A stretch of 64,000 bases of DNA from an uncultured Roseicyclus sp. Lineage in GTDB: Bacteria; Pseudomonadota; Alphaproteobacteria; Rhodobacterales; Rhodobacteraceae. Position 1 is the stretch's first letter. The number at the start of each line of letters is the position of its first letter. Below are positions 51,693-61,607 of the stretch, piece after piece. The translations under genes and the position numbers were made by a program. Under the pieces are notes generated by a model. It did not search any database and was not told the DNA's origin. It saw nothing but the letters and a program-made list of their open reading frames with translations. The stretch is from assembly GCF_937892565.1 (NCBI RefSeq), contig NZ_CALAHQ010000035.1, forward strand, positions 1 through 64,000, in the 5' to 3' direction.

Positions 51693-52231
51693 GCCGCATC
51701 GATGAAACCCGCCCCTTTTACCCCGTGCGCATTGCCGTTCTGGCGGTATCGGACACCCGCAGCATGGCCGAAGACAAATCCGGCGATCTTCTGGTCGAGC
51801 GCTTGACCACAGCGGGCCACATCCTTGCCGCGCGCCATATCCTGCGCGATGACCGGGCCGATATCGCGGCCCAGTTGCGGCTTTGGGTGGCCGATCCTGG
51901 CATTGATGTGATCTTGACCACGGGTGGCACGGGTCTGACCGGCCGCGATGTGACCGTCGAGGCGCATCGCGATGTCTATGAAAAGGAAATCGAGGCCTTT
52001 GCCACCGTCTTCACGATGTTGTCATACCAAAAGATCGGCACATCGGCGGTGCAATCGCGCGCCACGGGTGGCGTTGCGGGGGGCACCTATCTGTTCGCGC
52101 TGCCCGGCTCCAGCGGGGCATGCCGCGACGCATGGGATGAAATCCTGAAGTTTCAGCTCGATTATCGTCACCGCCCCTGCAATTTCGTCGAGATCCTGCC
52201 GCGGCTTGATGAACACCTGCGGCGGAAATGA
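51689..52231 (+). CDS. moaB: MoaB, molybdenum cofactor protein B
   Basis: 180 residues. VLAVSDTRSMAEDKSG, the LTTGGTGLTGRDVT molybdopterin-binding loop, and ALPGSSGA are diagnostic. MoaB-type proteins adenylylate molybdopterin in organisms lacking MogA (uncertain in others), preparing it for MoeA. It lies 25 kb from the FDH cluster, coupled to an exporter gene by ATGA. Confidence 0.92.
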   Translation: MSRIDETRPFYPVRIAVLAVSDTRSMAEDKSGDLLVERLTTAGHILAARHILRDDRADIAAQLRLWVADPGIDVILTTGGTGLTGRDVTVEAHRDVYEKEIEAFATVFTMLSYQKIGTSAVQSRATGGVAGGTYLFALPGSSGACRDAWDEILKFQLDYRHRPCNFVEILPRLDEHLRRK

Positions 52232-52325
52232 TTGCGTTTTTACTGCACGCTTTGTGACAAAGGTGCTTTGCCCTGTCGCGGATCGGGCCTAGTTCAGCCA
52301 TAGCCACCTAGATAGGCAGTTTCAG

Positions 52326-53786
52326 ATGCGCTTTTTCCGCCGTGCCCTGACGGGCCTGTTCCTTGTGGCCATAACGCTTGGTCTGCTCGCCATGGCGGGC
52401 AACACGATCTATGGCGCGCTTCAGGATCGCATGGCCGATGCGGGCGGCGGCATGCCTGTGCGCGAACGTGTCTTTGCCGCCGAGGTCGCGACCATTGCCC
52501 TTGGCACGCAAACCCCGATCTTGACCGCCTTTGGGGAAATCCGGTCGCGCCGGACGCTGGAATTGCGGGCCCCCGCCGAAGGCATGGTCATCGAATTGGC
52601 CCCCGGTTTCGAAGAAGGCGGCGCGGTGGCTGCGGGTCAGGTTCTGTTGCGCATCGATCCTGCACAGGCGGATTCGGCCCTGGCCAGCGCGCGCACCGAT
52701 CTGCGCGATGCCGATGCCGAACTGGCCGATGCGGCCCGTGCCGTCGATCTGGCGGCCGAGGATGTGGCTGCTGCGCGCGTGCAGGCCGATCTGCGCGCCC
52801 GCGCGCTGGCGCGTCAGCAAGATTTGTTGGCGCGCGGCGTCGGCAGCGCCGCCAGCGTCGAAGATGCCGAATTGGCCGTGGCCAATGCCGGTCAGGCCGT
52901 TCTGTCGCGCCGTCAGGCCTTGGCCCAGGCCCAAGCGCGCCTGGCACAGGCCGACACGGCGCTGGAACGCCGCCGCATCGCCTTGGCCGAAGCCGAGCGC
53001 GCGCGCGCCGAAACGGTGTTGCGCGCCGAATTCGATGGGGTTCTGGCCGGTGTCAATTTGGTCGAGGGCCGGCTGGTGAACCGCAACGAACAGATCGCGC
53101 GGCTGATCGATCCCGATGCGCTTGAAGTGGCGTTTCGCATTTCCACCGCCCAATATGCGCAATTGATCGGGGCCGGGGCTGGCTTGCCCGCGGCGCCTGT
53201 GCGGGTGGTTCTTGATGTCTTTGGGCTTGATCTGGCCTCGGGCGCGGTGCTGACGCGCGAAAGCGGTGCGGTCGAAGCGGGGCAATCGGGGCGGCTGTTG
53301 TTTGCCAGCATCGATGTGCCGCGCGGGCTTCGGGTGGGCGATTTCGTGCGCGTCGAGCTTGAGGAACCGCCGCTGGACGGGGTGGCGCGGCTGCCTGCGA
53401 CGGCGCTGGGGTCGGATGGCCAGATCCTTGTTCTGGGCCCCGAGGACCGGCTTGAGGGGGTGTCGGTCGAATTGCTGCGCCGTCAGGGCGACGCGGTCTT
53501 GATCCGTGCGCCGGGTCTGGCGGGCCGCGAGGTCGTGCTGGCGCGCACGCCGGTGCTGGGCGCAGGCATCCGCATCAACCCGATCCGGGATGCGGGCGCC
53601 GGTGTTGCCCCGGCCGAACCGCAGACCATCGCGCTTGATCCCGATCGCCGCGCGCGCCTGATCGCTTTTGTCGAGGCCAACGGCTTCATCCCCGCCGACG
53701 TCAAGGCGCGCATGCTGGATCAGTTGAAAGAGGCCGAAGTGCCCGCCCAGATGGTCGAGCGCATCGAAAGCCGGATGGGAAGCTAG
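52326..53786 (+). CDS. RND efflux periplasmic adaptor (HlyD/MFP family)
   Basis: 486 residues. An N-terminal membrane or signal segment (LTGLFLVAITLGLLAMAG), a biotinyl-lipoyl-like domain (ELAPGFEEGGAVAAGQVLLR), a long Ala/Arg-rich coiled-coil hairpin (~100-240), the second lipoyl half (VLRAEFDGVLAGVNLVEGRLV), and beta-barrel domains. It links the inner-membrane pump encoded just downstream to an outer-membrane channel, for which no gene is seen here. A C-terminal ~70-residue helical extension is unusual. Confidence 0.92.
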   Translation: MRFFRRALTGLFLVAITLGLLAMAGNTIYGALQDRMADAGGGMPVRERVFAAEVATIALGTQTPILTAFGEIRSRRTLELRAPAEGMVIELAPGFEEGGAVAAGQVLLRIDPAQADSALASARTDLRDADAELADAARAVDLAAEDVAAARVQADLRARALARQQDLLARGVGSAASVEDAELAVANAGQAVLSRRQALAQAQARLAQADTALERRRIALAEAERARAETVLRAEFDGVLAGVNLVEGRLVNRNEQIARLIDPDALEVAFRISTAQYAQLIGAGAGLPAAPVRVVLDVFGLDLASGAVLTRESGAVEAGQSGRLLFASIDVPRGLRVGDFVRVELEEPPLDGVARLPATALGSDGQILVLGPEDRLEGVSVELLRRQGDAVLIRAPGLAGREVVLARTPVLGAGIRINPIRDAGAGVAPAEPQTIALDPDRRARLIAFVEANGFIPADVKARMLDQLKEAEVPAQMVERIESRMGS

Positions 53787-53787
53787 A

Positions 53788-56700
53788 ATGATGCGCAGCC
53801 TTCCGCCCGGCGGTTTCGGTGTCTTGAGCTACTTTACCCGCCACCGGACGGCGGCGAACCTGTTGCTGATGCTGCTGGTCGTGGCCGGCTTGGCCGCGAT
53901 CCCGCAAATGCGGGCGCAGTTCTTTCCCGATGTCATCTCGGACGAAATCGACATCATCATCGCATGGGATGGCGCTGGTGCCGAAGATGTGGACGATGCC
54001 ATTGTCGCGGTTCTGGAACCGGTGCTGCTGGCCGTGCCGGGTGTCGCGGCAACCTCGGCCACCAGCCGCGAGGGGCGCGCCTCGATCGCGCTGGAGTTCG
54101 AGCCGGGTTGGGACATGGGCCGCGCCGCCGACGAGGTTCAGGCCGCGCTCGATGGGGTGGCCGATCTGCCCGAAGATGCCGATGATCCGGCGGTGCGGCG
54201 CGGCGCTTGGTGGGACAATGTCACCGATGTGGTGATTTCCGGCCCGGTCGCGCCCGATCAGCTTGGCCGTTTTGCCGATGAATTCACCGCCCGGCTGTTT
54301 GCCGTGGGTGTGACCCGGTCCACCATTCGCGGCGTCGCGGCCCCGCAAACCGTGGTCGCGGTGCCGTCGGCCGGATTGATCCGGCATGACATCTCCATGT
54401 CCGAGATCGCGGGCGTGATCGCAGCCGCCGCCTCGAGTGCGCCGGCGGGCGATGTGGCGGGGGCCAATGCGCGCATCCGCACCGGCGCGGCGCAGCGTTC
54501 GGTGGCCGACATCGCGTCACTTGCGCTCCGGATCAATGCGGATGGATCGACCCTGACCATCGGGGATGTGGCCACCGTGCGGACCGAAGGGATGGACCGC
54601 GAGCGCGCCTATTTCGTGGGCGATGATCCCGCCATCACCATCCGCGTCGACCGGTCCGAGGATGGCGATGCCATCGCCATTCAGGCGCTGGTCGAACAGG
54701 TCGCCACCGAGATGGAGGCGACCCTGCCCATGGGCACCACCATCGAACTGATCCGCACCCGGGCCGAAGCGATCACCGGGCGGATCAACATTCTTGTGGA
54801 CAATGCGCTTCTGGGTCTGGCGCTGGTCGTGGGGCTTTTGTTCCTGTTTCTCAATGCGCGCACCGCGTTCTGGGTGGCGGCGGGCATTCCGGTGGCGATG
54901 CTGGCGGCGATTGCGCTGATGTGGGCGGCGGGGCTGACGATCAACATGATCTCGCTGTTCGCGTTGATCATCACGCTGGGCATTGTCGTGGATGATGCCA
55001 TCGTGGTGGGCGAACACGCCGATTACCGCGCGCGCCATCTGGGCGAAGACCCCGTGACCGCCGCCGAAACCGCCGCGCGCCGCATGGCCGCGCCGGTGTT
55101 TTCGGCCACCGTCACCACGGTTCTGGCCTTTGCCGCGCTGACCGCGATCGGGGGGCGGTTCGGGGGGCTGATCGCCGATATTCCCTTTACGGTCATCGTG
55201 GTGCTGCTGGCCAGTCTTGTGGAATGTTTCCTGATCTTGCCCAATCACATGGCCCATGCGCTGTCCCATTCGGCTCGGACGCATTGGTATGATCTGCCCT
55301 CGCGCGTGGTCAATCGCGGCTTTGACTGGGTCAAGGACCGCGCCGTGCGCCCGGTGATGCGCCTTGTCGTGATCGCGCGCTATCCGGTGCTGGCGGCGAT
55401 GATCTTTCTGCTGTCGACCCAAGCCGCCAGCTTTTTGCGCGGCGATGTGGTCTGGCGCTTTTTCAACGCGCCGGAATTGTCATCGGTCACGGGCAATTTC
55501 GCCATGCTCGATGGCGCCACCCGGGCCGACAGCCTTGCCATGATGCGCGAGATGCAGCGCGCGACCGAGGCCGTGGCCGCCCGCTACGAGGCAGAACATG
55601 GTCTGAACCCGCTGGTCTATGTGCTGGCCGAGGTGGGCGGCAACACCGGCGGCGGGTTGTCGGGGGTCGAAAACAAGCAGGCCGATCTTTTGGGGTCCAT
55701 CGCGATCGAGTTGATCGATGCCGATTTGCGGCCCTATTCGTCCTTTGCCTTTGTGTCCGATCTGCAAGACGAGGTGCGCCAGCTTCCGCTGACCGAAACC
55801 GTCAGTTTCCGGGGCTTTCGCGGCGGACCGGGTGGCGATGCCATCGATGTCCAGATTTTCGGGGCCGATACCGCCATCCTCAAGCAGGCGGCGGTCAGCC
55901 TGCAGACCCAGCTTCAGCGCCACGCGGAAGTGTCGGGTTTGCAAGACAGCATGGCCTATGACCGCGAAGAGTTGAGCCTTGAGTTGACCCCGCAAGGGGC
56001 GGCGCTGGGGTTCGAGATCGGGGCCTTGGGGCGCGTGCTGCGCGACCGCCTGGGCGGGATCGAGGCGGCGCGCTTTCCCGATGGGCCGCGCACCGCCACC
56101 ATTCGCGTCGAATTGCCAGATGACGAGCTGACCGCCGATTTTCTGGAAGGCACGCTTTTGCGCGCCGCTTCGGGGCAATATGTGCCGCTCGCCGATATCG
56201 TCACCGTCACCGCGCGGCAGGGGTTTTCCACGATCCAGCGCGAAAACGGTGTGCGGTTGATTTCAGTCTCCGGCGATCTGTCCGAGGACGATCCCGTGCG
56301 TGCCGAAGACATCATGACCGATCTGGCCGACAGGCTGATCCCGCAGATCGAGGAACGCTATGGCGTCTCCACGCGCCTTGCCGGTCTGGCCGCGCAGGAG
56401 CAGGAATTCCTGGGCGATGCGGTCACGGGCTTTGTGTTGTGTCTTGTGGGTATCTATCTGGTGCTGGCCTGGATTTTCGCCAGCTGGACCCGGCCGATGG
56501 TGGTCATGGCGATCATTCCCTTTGGCCTTGTGGGCGCGATCTGGGGCCACGCGCTGTGGGATGTGCCGCTGTCGATGTTCACCGTCGTCGGGCTGATCGG
56601 GATGACGGGCATCATCATCAATGATTCCATCGTGCTGGTGACAACGGTCGATGAATATGCGCAAGAGCGCGGCCTGATCCCCGCCATCATCGATGGCACC

Positions 56701-57177
56701 TGCGACCGGTTGCGCCCGGTCTTGTTGACCACGCTGACCACGGTGCTGGGGCTTGCCCCGCTGCTTTACGAGACCTCTTCGGATGCGCAATTCCTCAAGC
56801 CCACGGTGATCACCCTGGTCTATGGTCTGGGCTTTGGGATGTTCATCGTCTTGCTGGTGGTGCCCGCGATCCTTGCCATGCAGCAAGACATCGCCAAGCA
56901 ATTGTCCGCCCTGCGCCGCGGGTTCGGTGTGGCCGGTCGGCTGCCCGGGCTTGCCATGGGGCTGGGCGGGCTGGCGGTGGCGATCGCCGGGCTTTTTGGC
57001 GCGACGCTGGGAAGCGCGGTCATCACCGGTGCCATGGCGGGGCCGCTGGCGTCCTTGGGTACGGGCGGGATCGGGGCGGCATTCGGCGTTTTTGTCGCCG
57101 GGGCGGCGGTCTTGTGTGTGTTGGGCTGGGTCGTTGGCCTGTTGGTGCAGGCGCGGGGCCGCCGGCTGTCGTCTTAA
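53788..57177 (+). CDS. RND efflux transporter (AcrB-type)
   Basis: 1129 residues. First helix at ~18-35, a large periplasmic loop, and the proton-relay motif GIVVDDAIVVGEHAD in TM4 with adjacent aspartates. FSATVTTVLAFAAL and LATLLTTVLGLAP-type segments (PVLLTTLTTVLGLAPLL) repeat the two halves. Two additional hydrophobic segments after TM12 (PGLAMGLGGLAVAIAGLF and GVFVAGAAVLCVLGWVV) extend it past the ~1040 residues typical of AcrB. ATG lies one base after the adaptor stop. Substrate unknown. Confidence 0.94.
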   Translation: MMRSLPPGGFGVLSYFTRHRTAANLLLMLLVVAGLAAIPQMRAQFFPDVISDEIDIIIAWDGAGAEDVDDAIVAVLEPVLLAVPGVAATSATSREGRASIALEFEPGWDMGRAADEVQAALDGVADLPEDADDPAVRRGAWWDNVTDVVISGPVAPDQLGRFADEFTARLFAVGVTRSTIRGVAAPQTVVAVPSAGLIRHDISMSEIAGVIAAAASSAPAGDVAGANARIRTGAAQRSVADIASLALRINADGSTLTIGDVATVRTEGMDRERAYFVGDDPAITIRVDRSEDGDAIAIQALVEQVATEMEATLPMGTTIELIRTRAEAITGRINILVDNALLGLALVVGLLFLFLNARTAFWVAAGIPVAMLAAIALMWAAGLTINMISLFALIITLGIVVDDAIVVGEHADYRARHLGEDPVTAAETAARRMAAPVFSATVTTVLAFAALTAIGGRFGGLIADIPFTVIVVLLASLVECFLILPNHMAHALSHSARTHWYDLPSRVVNRGFDWVKDRAVRPVMRLVVIARYPVLAAMIFLLSTQAASFLRGDVVWRFFNAPELSSVTGNFAMLDGATRADSLAMMREMQRATEAVAARYEAEHGLNPLVYVLAEVGGNTGGGLSGVENKQADLLGSIAIELIDADLRPYSSFAFVSDLQDEVRQLPLTETVSFRGFRGGPGGDAIDVQIFGADTAILKQAAVSLQTQLQRHAEVSGLQDSMAYDREELSLELTPQGAALGFEIGALGRVLRDRLGGIEAARFPDGPRTATIRVELPDDELTADFLEGTLLRAASGQYVPLADIVTVTARQGFSTIQRENGVRLISVSGDLSEDDPVRAEDIMTDLADRLIPQIEERYGVSTRLAGLAAQEQEFLGDAVTGFVLCLVGIYLVLAWIFASWTRPMVVMAIIPFGLVGAIWGHALWDVPLSMFTVVGLIGMTGIIINDSIVLVTTVDEYAQERGLIPAIIDGTCDRLRPVLLTTLTTVLGLAPLLYETSSDAQFLKPTVITLVYGLGFGMFIVLLVVPAILAMQQDIAKQLSALRRGFGVAGRLPGLAMGLGGLAVAIAGLFGATLGSAVITGAMAGPLASLGTGGIGAAFGVFVAGAAVLCVLGWVVGLLVQARGRRLSS

Positions 57178-57998
57178 CCGGTGCAGCCATCCAATTCGAT
57201 GGCCATGCGCGTGCCGATCACCGTGATCCGCAGGTCAGACCGGTTCAGCGCAAAGGGGCCTTGGTCGGGCGGCACGATATCCGCCGTTGCACGGATCATG
57301 TTGCCCAGGCGCTCGGTGACGGCCTCGGACACCCAGATGGCGCTGTCGTGATGTTCCAGCACGACCGTTTCATCGGAACCCGTGTCCGGAACCGCGGCGG
57401 TCACCGTGATGCGCAGCCCGTCGGAAATCGGTTCGACCGCACAGCGCGCCTGACCGGCCCCGGCCTCTGCGGCGGTGAAGGGGCGGTTTGACAGCGATTG
57501 CCCGATTTCGGCCACCCGCACCGGTGTCGGCGGCAAAAGCCCGGTCAGATTCAGCGTGATCGGGATGCAGACATCAAGACAGACACCCATGTCGATCTGG
57601 CCCTCAATGGCGATCTCGCCGCCCTGCGAGAGGCTGAATTCCACCGGAAGAACCACAACATCGCCATAGCCGATCGAGCGCATGCCGTTGATGACAAAGA
57701 CCTTGGGCCGTGGCCAATGGATCGCAAGCCCCGTCACGCCTTCGGCTTCGGTCAGCTGCAAGATCGTGGGCACACCGCCTTCGCCGGGCGCGCGCCAATA
57801 GGTTTTCCATCCCGGCGCCAGCGCGATGCGGATGCCCGCCATGTGGTTGCCATCTGCCAGCCGCCATCCGGGCAGGAACGAGACCTGTACCACGTCATCG
57901 ACCGAACGGCCCAGAAACTCGGCCTTGGCCGTGTCGGCACCCCAAAGGGCGCCACAGGCCGCAAAGGCGGCAAGACATCTGCGCAACGCGTGTTTCAT
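57174..57998 (-). CDS. DsbD-alpha-like periplasmic thiol protein (PF11412 type)
   Basis: 274 residues. Signal peptide (RRCLAAFAACGALWGADTAKA) precedes beta-rich modules like the N-terminal domain of DsbD/ScsB: FLPGWRLADGNHMAGI, GWKTYWRAPGEGGVP, PVEFSLSQGGEIAIEG and MGVCLDVCIPI with a C-x3-C pair. It has no DsbD membrane domain, so it would pass reducing power with another protein. Its end overlaps that of the RND gene by four bases. Confidence 0.85.
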   Translation of the reverse strand: MKHALRRCLAAFAACGALWGADTAKAEFLGRSVDDVVQVSFLPGWRLADGNHMAGIRIALAPGWKTYWRAPGEGGVPTILQLTEAEGVTGLAIHWPRPKVFVINGMRSIGYGDVVVLPVEFSLSQGGEIAIEGQIDMGVCLDVCIPITLNLTGLLPPTPVRVAEIGQSLSNRPFTAAEAGAGQARCAVEPISDGLRITVTAAVPDTGSDETVVLEHHDSAIWVSEAVTERLGNMIRATADIVPPDQGPFALNRSDLRITVIGTRMAIELDGCTG

Positions 57999-58124
57999 TT
58001 CAATGGAGCTAGAAACTTGCCACGGAAATGGAAAGTCACGATTTGGCGACGGGGCTGGGTCTGTGGCCGCGCTGCCGCGCAACCGCGCTTGATCCGGGAC
58101 GCGCAAGGCCCCATCCTGTGGCCC

Positions 58125-58709
58125 ATGACCCGACGCAGCACAGCGCCTTTTCATGACCTGACCGGACAGCTTCTGATCGCCATGCCCGATCTGGGGGACC
58201 CGCGCTTTCAGGGCAGCGTCGTGTTCTTGTGTGCGCATTCGCCCGATGGGGCGATGGGTCTGATCGTCAACAAACCCATGCAAGATGTGCGCTTTCGCGA
58301 CATGCTGGACCAGCTTGGCATCGCACGCGCGGCCGCCACCCCCGATGTGCAGGTCTGTTATGGCGGTCCGGTCCAGATGCGGCGGGGCTTTATCCTGCAC
58401 AGCGCCGCCTATGCAGGATCACGCAAGGATCGGCTGGAGGTCGATGACCGCTACGCGATGAGCGCCACGCTTGACATCCTGACCGAGATCGCGCGCGGCA
58501 CTGGCCCTGTGCACAACATCCTTGCGCTGGGCTATGCGGGTTGGGGCCCGGGGCAGTTGGAGGAAGAAATCGCGCACAACAGCTGGCTCACCGCCGAGGC
58601 GCTGCCCGAAGTGGTCTTTGCCCCCCGCATGCATGACAAATGGGCGGCCGCGCTGGCCAGCTTGGGCATATCGCCCCTGACCCTGTCATCACAGGCCGGC
58701 CACGCCTGA
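58125..58709 (+). CDS. YqgE/AlgH (UPF0301) family protein
   Basis: 194 residues from the ATG at 58125. LTGQLLIAMPDLGDPRFQGSV, SPDGAMGLIVNKP, CYGGPV and ALGYAGWGPGQLEEEI are the hallmark motifs. Members are conserved but biochemically obscure; AlgH influences gene regulation in Pseudomonas. It is divergent from the DsbD-alpha-like gene, sharing a 126-bp promoter gap. Confidence 0.93.
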   Translation: MTRRSTAPFHDLTGQLLIAMPDLGDPRFQGSVVFLCAHSPDGAMGLIVNKPMQDVRFRDMLDQLGIARAAATPDVQVCYGGPVQMRRGFILHSAAYAGSRKDRLEVDDRYAMSATLDILTEIARGTGPVHNILALGYAGWGPGQLEEEIAHNSWLTAEALPEVVFAPRMHDKWAAALASLGISPLTLSSQAGHA

Positions 58710-58714
58710 CGCCG

Positions 58715-59848
58715 TCAGCGCGGCACGGGCAAGGTGCCGTTGGTGTAGGGTGTCCAATCCGTGATCTCGGGGTAGTAGCGGTGCCGCCATGCCATGACGC
58801 GCGGGTTCATGATGCGCCGCCACACGGGCGGGATCATCGCGGCCATGGTCATCACCGGGTAGCCAAAGGGAAGCTGCGGGGCCTCATCCTTGGTATAGGT
58901 CTGCAACAGCGGAAAGCGCCGGTCGGGCTTGTAGTGATGATCGGAATGACGCTGCAGGTTGATCAGAAGCCAGTTCGACGCCTTGTGCGCCGCGTTCCAT
59001 GAATGGCGCGGCAAGACATGCTCGTATTTGCCGTCGCCCAGATGTTTGCGCGTCAGCCCATAGTGTTCGATGTAGTTGGTCAGCTCCAGCTGCCAGATGG
59101 CGATGGCGGCCTGAAAGGCAAACAAGCCCAACCCAAGCCAGCCGCCCAGGGCAAAGGCCAGCATCAGGCACATCCCCTGCAGAAGCCCATAGCGCCAAAA
59201 GGGATTGGCCGGATCGGTCCATGGCTTGCCGCGCCGTGCCAGCATCGCCTTTTCTGCGGCAAAGGCGCTGGTCAGGCTGTCACGCAGCACGCGGGGCAAA
59301 AAGCGGTGAAAGCCTTCGTCATAGGGCGCGGTCACCGGATCGCGGGGGGTGCCCACATGGCGGTGATGCACCAGAAGATGTTCGGATCGGAAATGCGAAT
59401 AGAGCACGCAGGCCAAGAGCAGATCGGCCAACCAGCGTTCCAGCCGGTTTTTCTGGTGCATCATTTCATGGGAATAGGTGATGCCGATGGTACCCGACAT
59501 GATCCCCACGCCCAGAAACAGGCCAAAAGCCTCGGGCGTCGACAGGTGATCGGCGCGGGTGGCATACCAGATCAGGCCGAACATCGTGACAAACTGCAAG
59601 GGAAACCAGACCAGCGTCACCAGCCGATACCAGATCAGCTGATCATCGGGCGTATCGGGGTCGGCGTTTTCCAGAGCCAGCCCCATGACCGCATCAAGGG
59701 CCGTGAACAGCCACCACGTCGCCAAGGGCATCGCCGCCAGCCACCAGCCACCTTGACCCGCGACAAGGATGATCAGCGGAAACAGCGCCAGCGACATCCA
59801 GAAGGGCAGCGCGCGGGCGATCGGGGCAATGCGTCTGACAGGGATCAT
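58715..59848 (-). CDS. alkB: Alkane 1-monooxygenase-like membrane di-iron enzyme
   Basis: 377 residues with about six membrane helices. The histidine boxes of AlkB are present: HEMMHQK (His127, His131), a group at His157/161/162 ending HHRHVGTP, YIEHYGL and LQRHSDHH. The order and spacing match AlkB-type hydroxylases, which oxidise alkanes or related chains at the terminal carbon with rubredoxin electrons. No rubredoxin gene is adjacent. Convergent with YqgE, five bases apart. Confidence 0.9.
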   Translation of the reverse strand: MIPVRRIAPIARALPFWMSLALFPLIILVAGQGGWWLAAMPLATWWLFTALDAVMGLALENADPDTPDDQLIWYRLVTLVWFPLQFVTMFGLIWYATRADHLSTPEAFGLFLGVGIMSGTIGITYSHEMMHQKNRLERWLADLLLACVLYSHFRSEHLLVHHRHVGTPRDPVTAPYDEGFHRFLPRVLRDSLTSAFAAEKAMLARRGKPWTDPANPFWRYGLLQGMCLMLAFALGGWLGLGLFAFQAAIAIWQLELTNYIEHYGLTRKHLGDGKYEHVLPRHSWNAAHKASNWLLINLQRHSDHHYKPDRRFPLLQTYTKDEAPQLPFGYPVMTMAAMIPPVWRRIMNPRVMAWRHRYYPEITDWTPYTNGTLPVPR

Positions 59849-59905
59849 GGCCGGTCTCTTGTCTTGTGTGCCTGCTGCAATGCTTTGCGTGCAGCGGCCC
59901 TTTGG

Positions 59906-60979
59906 TCAATCCTGACGCATGGTCGCTTCCGCCAGATCCCACGCCTTGCGCATCACCGTGGGCAGGCTTGCGGGCCGAAATGTGGCGCGCGGGTGAAATT
60001 GCCCGCGGTCTGGTGTCGCATCCATGTCCACCCACGCCAGCCTGAGCGACAGGCGCAGGTGGAAATGGGTGAAGGTATGGCGCACCTCTCGCCCCGGATC
60101 ATGCCATTGCGCCGCGATGGGGGGCGATTCGGGCGGGGGTGTTTCGGTCCAGTCGCTGCCGGGCCAGCCCAGCATCCCGCCCAGCAAGCCCCGGTCGGGC
60201 CGGGTTTCCAGCAAGACGGCGCCGTCGCGGCGCTGGGCCAGATAGACGATGCCCGCCCGCGTCGGTTTCTCGGGCTTTGGCGTCTTGCGCGGCAGATCGG
60301 CGGCGATGCCAAGCCTGCGCGCGCGGCACAGCCCCATGACCGGGCATAGCCCACAGGCCGGGTTGCGCGGCGTGCAGATCGTGGCGCCCAGATCCATCAC
60401 CGCCTGCGCGTAGCATCCCGGGCGCACCTTGGGCGTGAGCCGTGCCGCCAGAGCTTTCAGGTCTGTTTTCGCGGCCGGAAGGGGCGTCTGCACCGCAAAG
60501 ACCCTTGCCAGAACCCGTTCCACATTGCCATCCATCACCGCCGCCGGGCGGTCAAAGGCGATGGAGGCGATGGCCGCGGCCGTGTAGGGGCCGATGCCCG
60601 GAAGCGTCAGAAGCCCCGCTTCCGTCTCGGGAAAGCGCCCGCCATGATCGGCCACAACGACGCGCGCGCATTTCAGAAGGTTGCGGGCGCGGGCGTAATA
60701 GCCCAGCCCGGCCCATTCGGCCATCACGACGGCATCCTCGGCCGCGGCCAGCGCGGCGACCGTGGGCCAGCGCGCGGTGAAGCGGTGGAAATAGTCGCGC
60801 ACGGCGGCCACAGTGGTTTGTTGCAGCATGATTTCCGACAACCAGACCCGATAGGGATCGGGGCGCAGCCCGGCCAGCCGCGCCTCGGGCCCTACGCGCC
60901 ACGGCAAGGCGCGGGCATGGCGATCATACCATGGCAACAGGGCCATGGCGGGCGCATCGTCGGGAAATCCGTCACGCAA
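59906..60979 (-). CDS. mutY: A/G-specific adenine glycosylase
   Basis: 357 residues. SEIMLQQTTV with catalytic Glu49, HhH loop TLPGIGPYTAAA, catalytic Asp150 (VMDGNV), and the 4Fe-4S cluster ligands Cys202, Cys209, Cys212 and Cys218. A C-terminal NUDIX-like 8-oxoG-recognition domain follows. It removes adenine mispaired with 8-oxoguanine. The exact start is uncertain (an ATG at 60946 is possible). It is divergent from the DUF721 gene. Confidence 0.95.
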   Translation of the reverse strand: MRDGFPDDAPAMALLPWYDRHARALPWRVGPEARLAGLRPDPYRVWLSEIMLQQTTVAAVRDYFHRFTARWPTVAALAAAEDAVVMAEWAGLGYYARARNLLKCARVVVADHGGRFPETEAGLLTLPGIGPYTAAAIASIAFDRPAAVMDGNVERVLARVFAVQTPLPAAKTDLKALAARLTPKVRPGCYAQAVMDLGATICTPRNPACGLCPVMGLCRARRLGIAADLPRKTPKPEKPTRAGIVYLAQRRDGAVLLETRPDRGLLGGMLGWPGSDWTETPPPESPPIAAQWHDPGREVRHTFTHFHLRLSLRLAWVDMDATPDRGQFHPRATFRPASLPTVMRKAWDLAEATMRQD

Positions 60980-61061
60980 GGTTTATCTGCCTTTCCGCTG
61001 GCTGGTGTTGGTTCGCGGCGCGTTAGGCCATAGAGTGCGCCCAAGCACAGGAAAGCAAGCC

Positions 61062-61592
61062 ATGCCGAAAACGCCCAGCCCATCGTCGAACGCGCCACCG
61101 CCGCGCCGCAAGCGCGGCTTTGAAGCGGCCGGTGCCTTGTTGGCCGCCACCCTCAAGGCACCCGCCGAAAAGCGCGGCTTTGGCGAGGCAAAGCTGTTGA
61201 CCCATTGGGCCGAAATTGTGGGCGCCGACACCGCCGCCATCGCACGGCCCGTCAAGATCACATGGAGCCGGGGCTTTGGCGGCACGCTGGTCTTGCTGAC
61301 CACGGGCGGCCATGCCCCGGTGCTGGACATGCAGAAAGAGCATATTCTGGAACGGGTGAACGCCACCTATGGCTACCGTGCCATCGCGCATGTCCATATC
61401 ACCCAGACCGCGCCCACCGGATTTGCCGAAGGCCGCGTGGCCTTTCGCGCCGCCCCTCCCAAACCACCCGCCGAGCCCGATCCCAAGCGGCTGGCCCTTG
61501 CCTTGGGCCATGTCGAGGGTATCGAAGACCAAGGGCTGAAAGATGCACTCGCGCGGCTGGCCCGCAATGTGCTAACCCCACGACAAAGCTGA
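61062..61592 (+). CDS. DUF721 (DciA-like) protein
   Basis: 176 residues. RRKRGFEAAGALLAATL, LLTHWAEIVGADTAAIARPVK and a beta segment with LVLLTTGGHAPVLDM define DUF721. DciA-type proteins load the replicative helicase DnaB in bacteria without DnaC, so a replication role is possible. It starts in a gene pair with the DsbA-like gene, 15 bases downstream. Confidence 0.88.
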   Translation: MPKTPSPSSNAPPPRRKRGFEAAGALLAATLKAPAEKRGFGEAKLLTHWAEIVGADTAAIARPVKITWSRGFGGTLVLLTTGGHAPVLDMQKEHILERVNATYGYRAIAHVHITQTAPTGFAEGRVAFRAAPPKPPAEPDPKRLALALGHVEGIEDQGLKDALARLARNVLTPRQS

Positions 61593-61607
61593 GGAGAGAC
61601 ATCCAAC

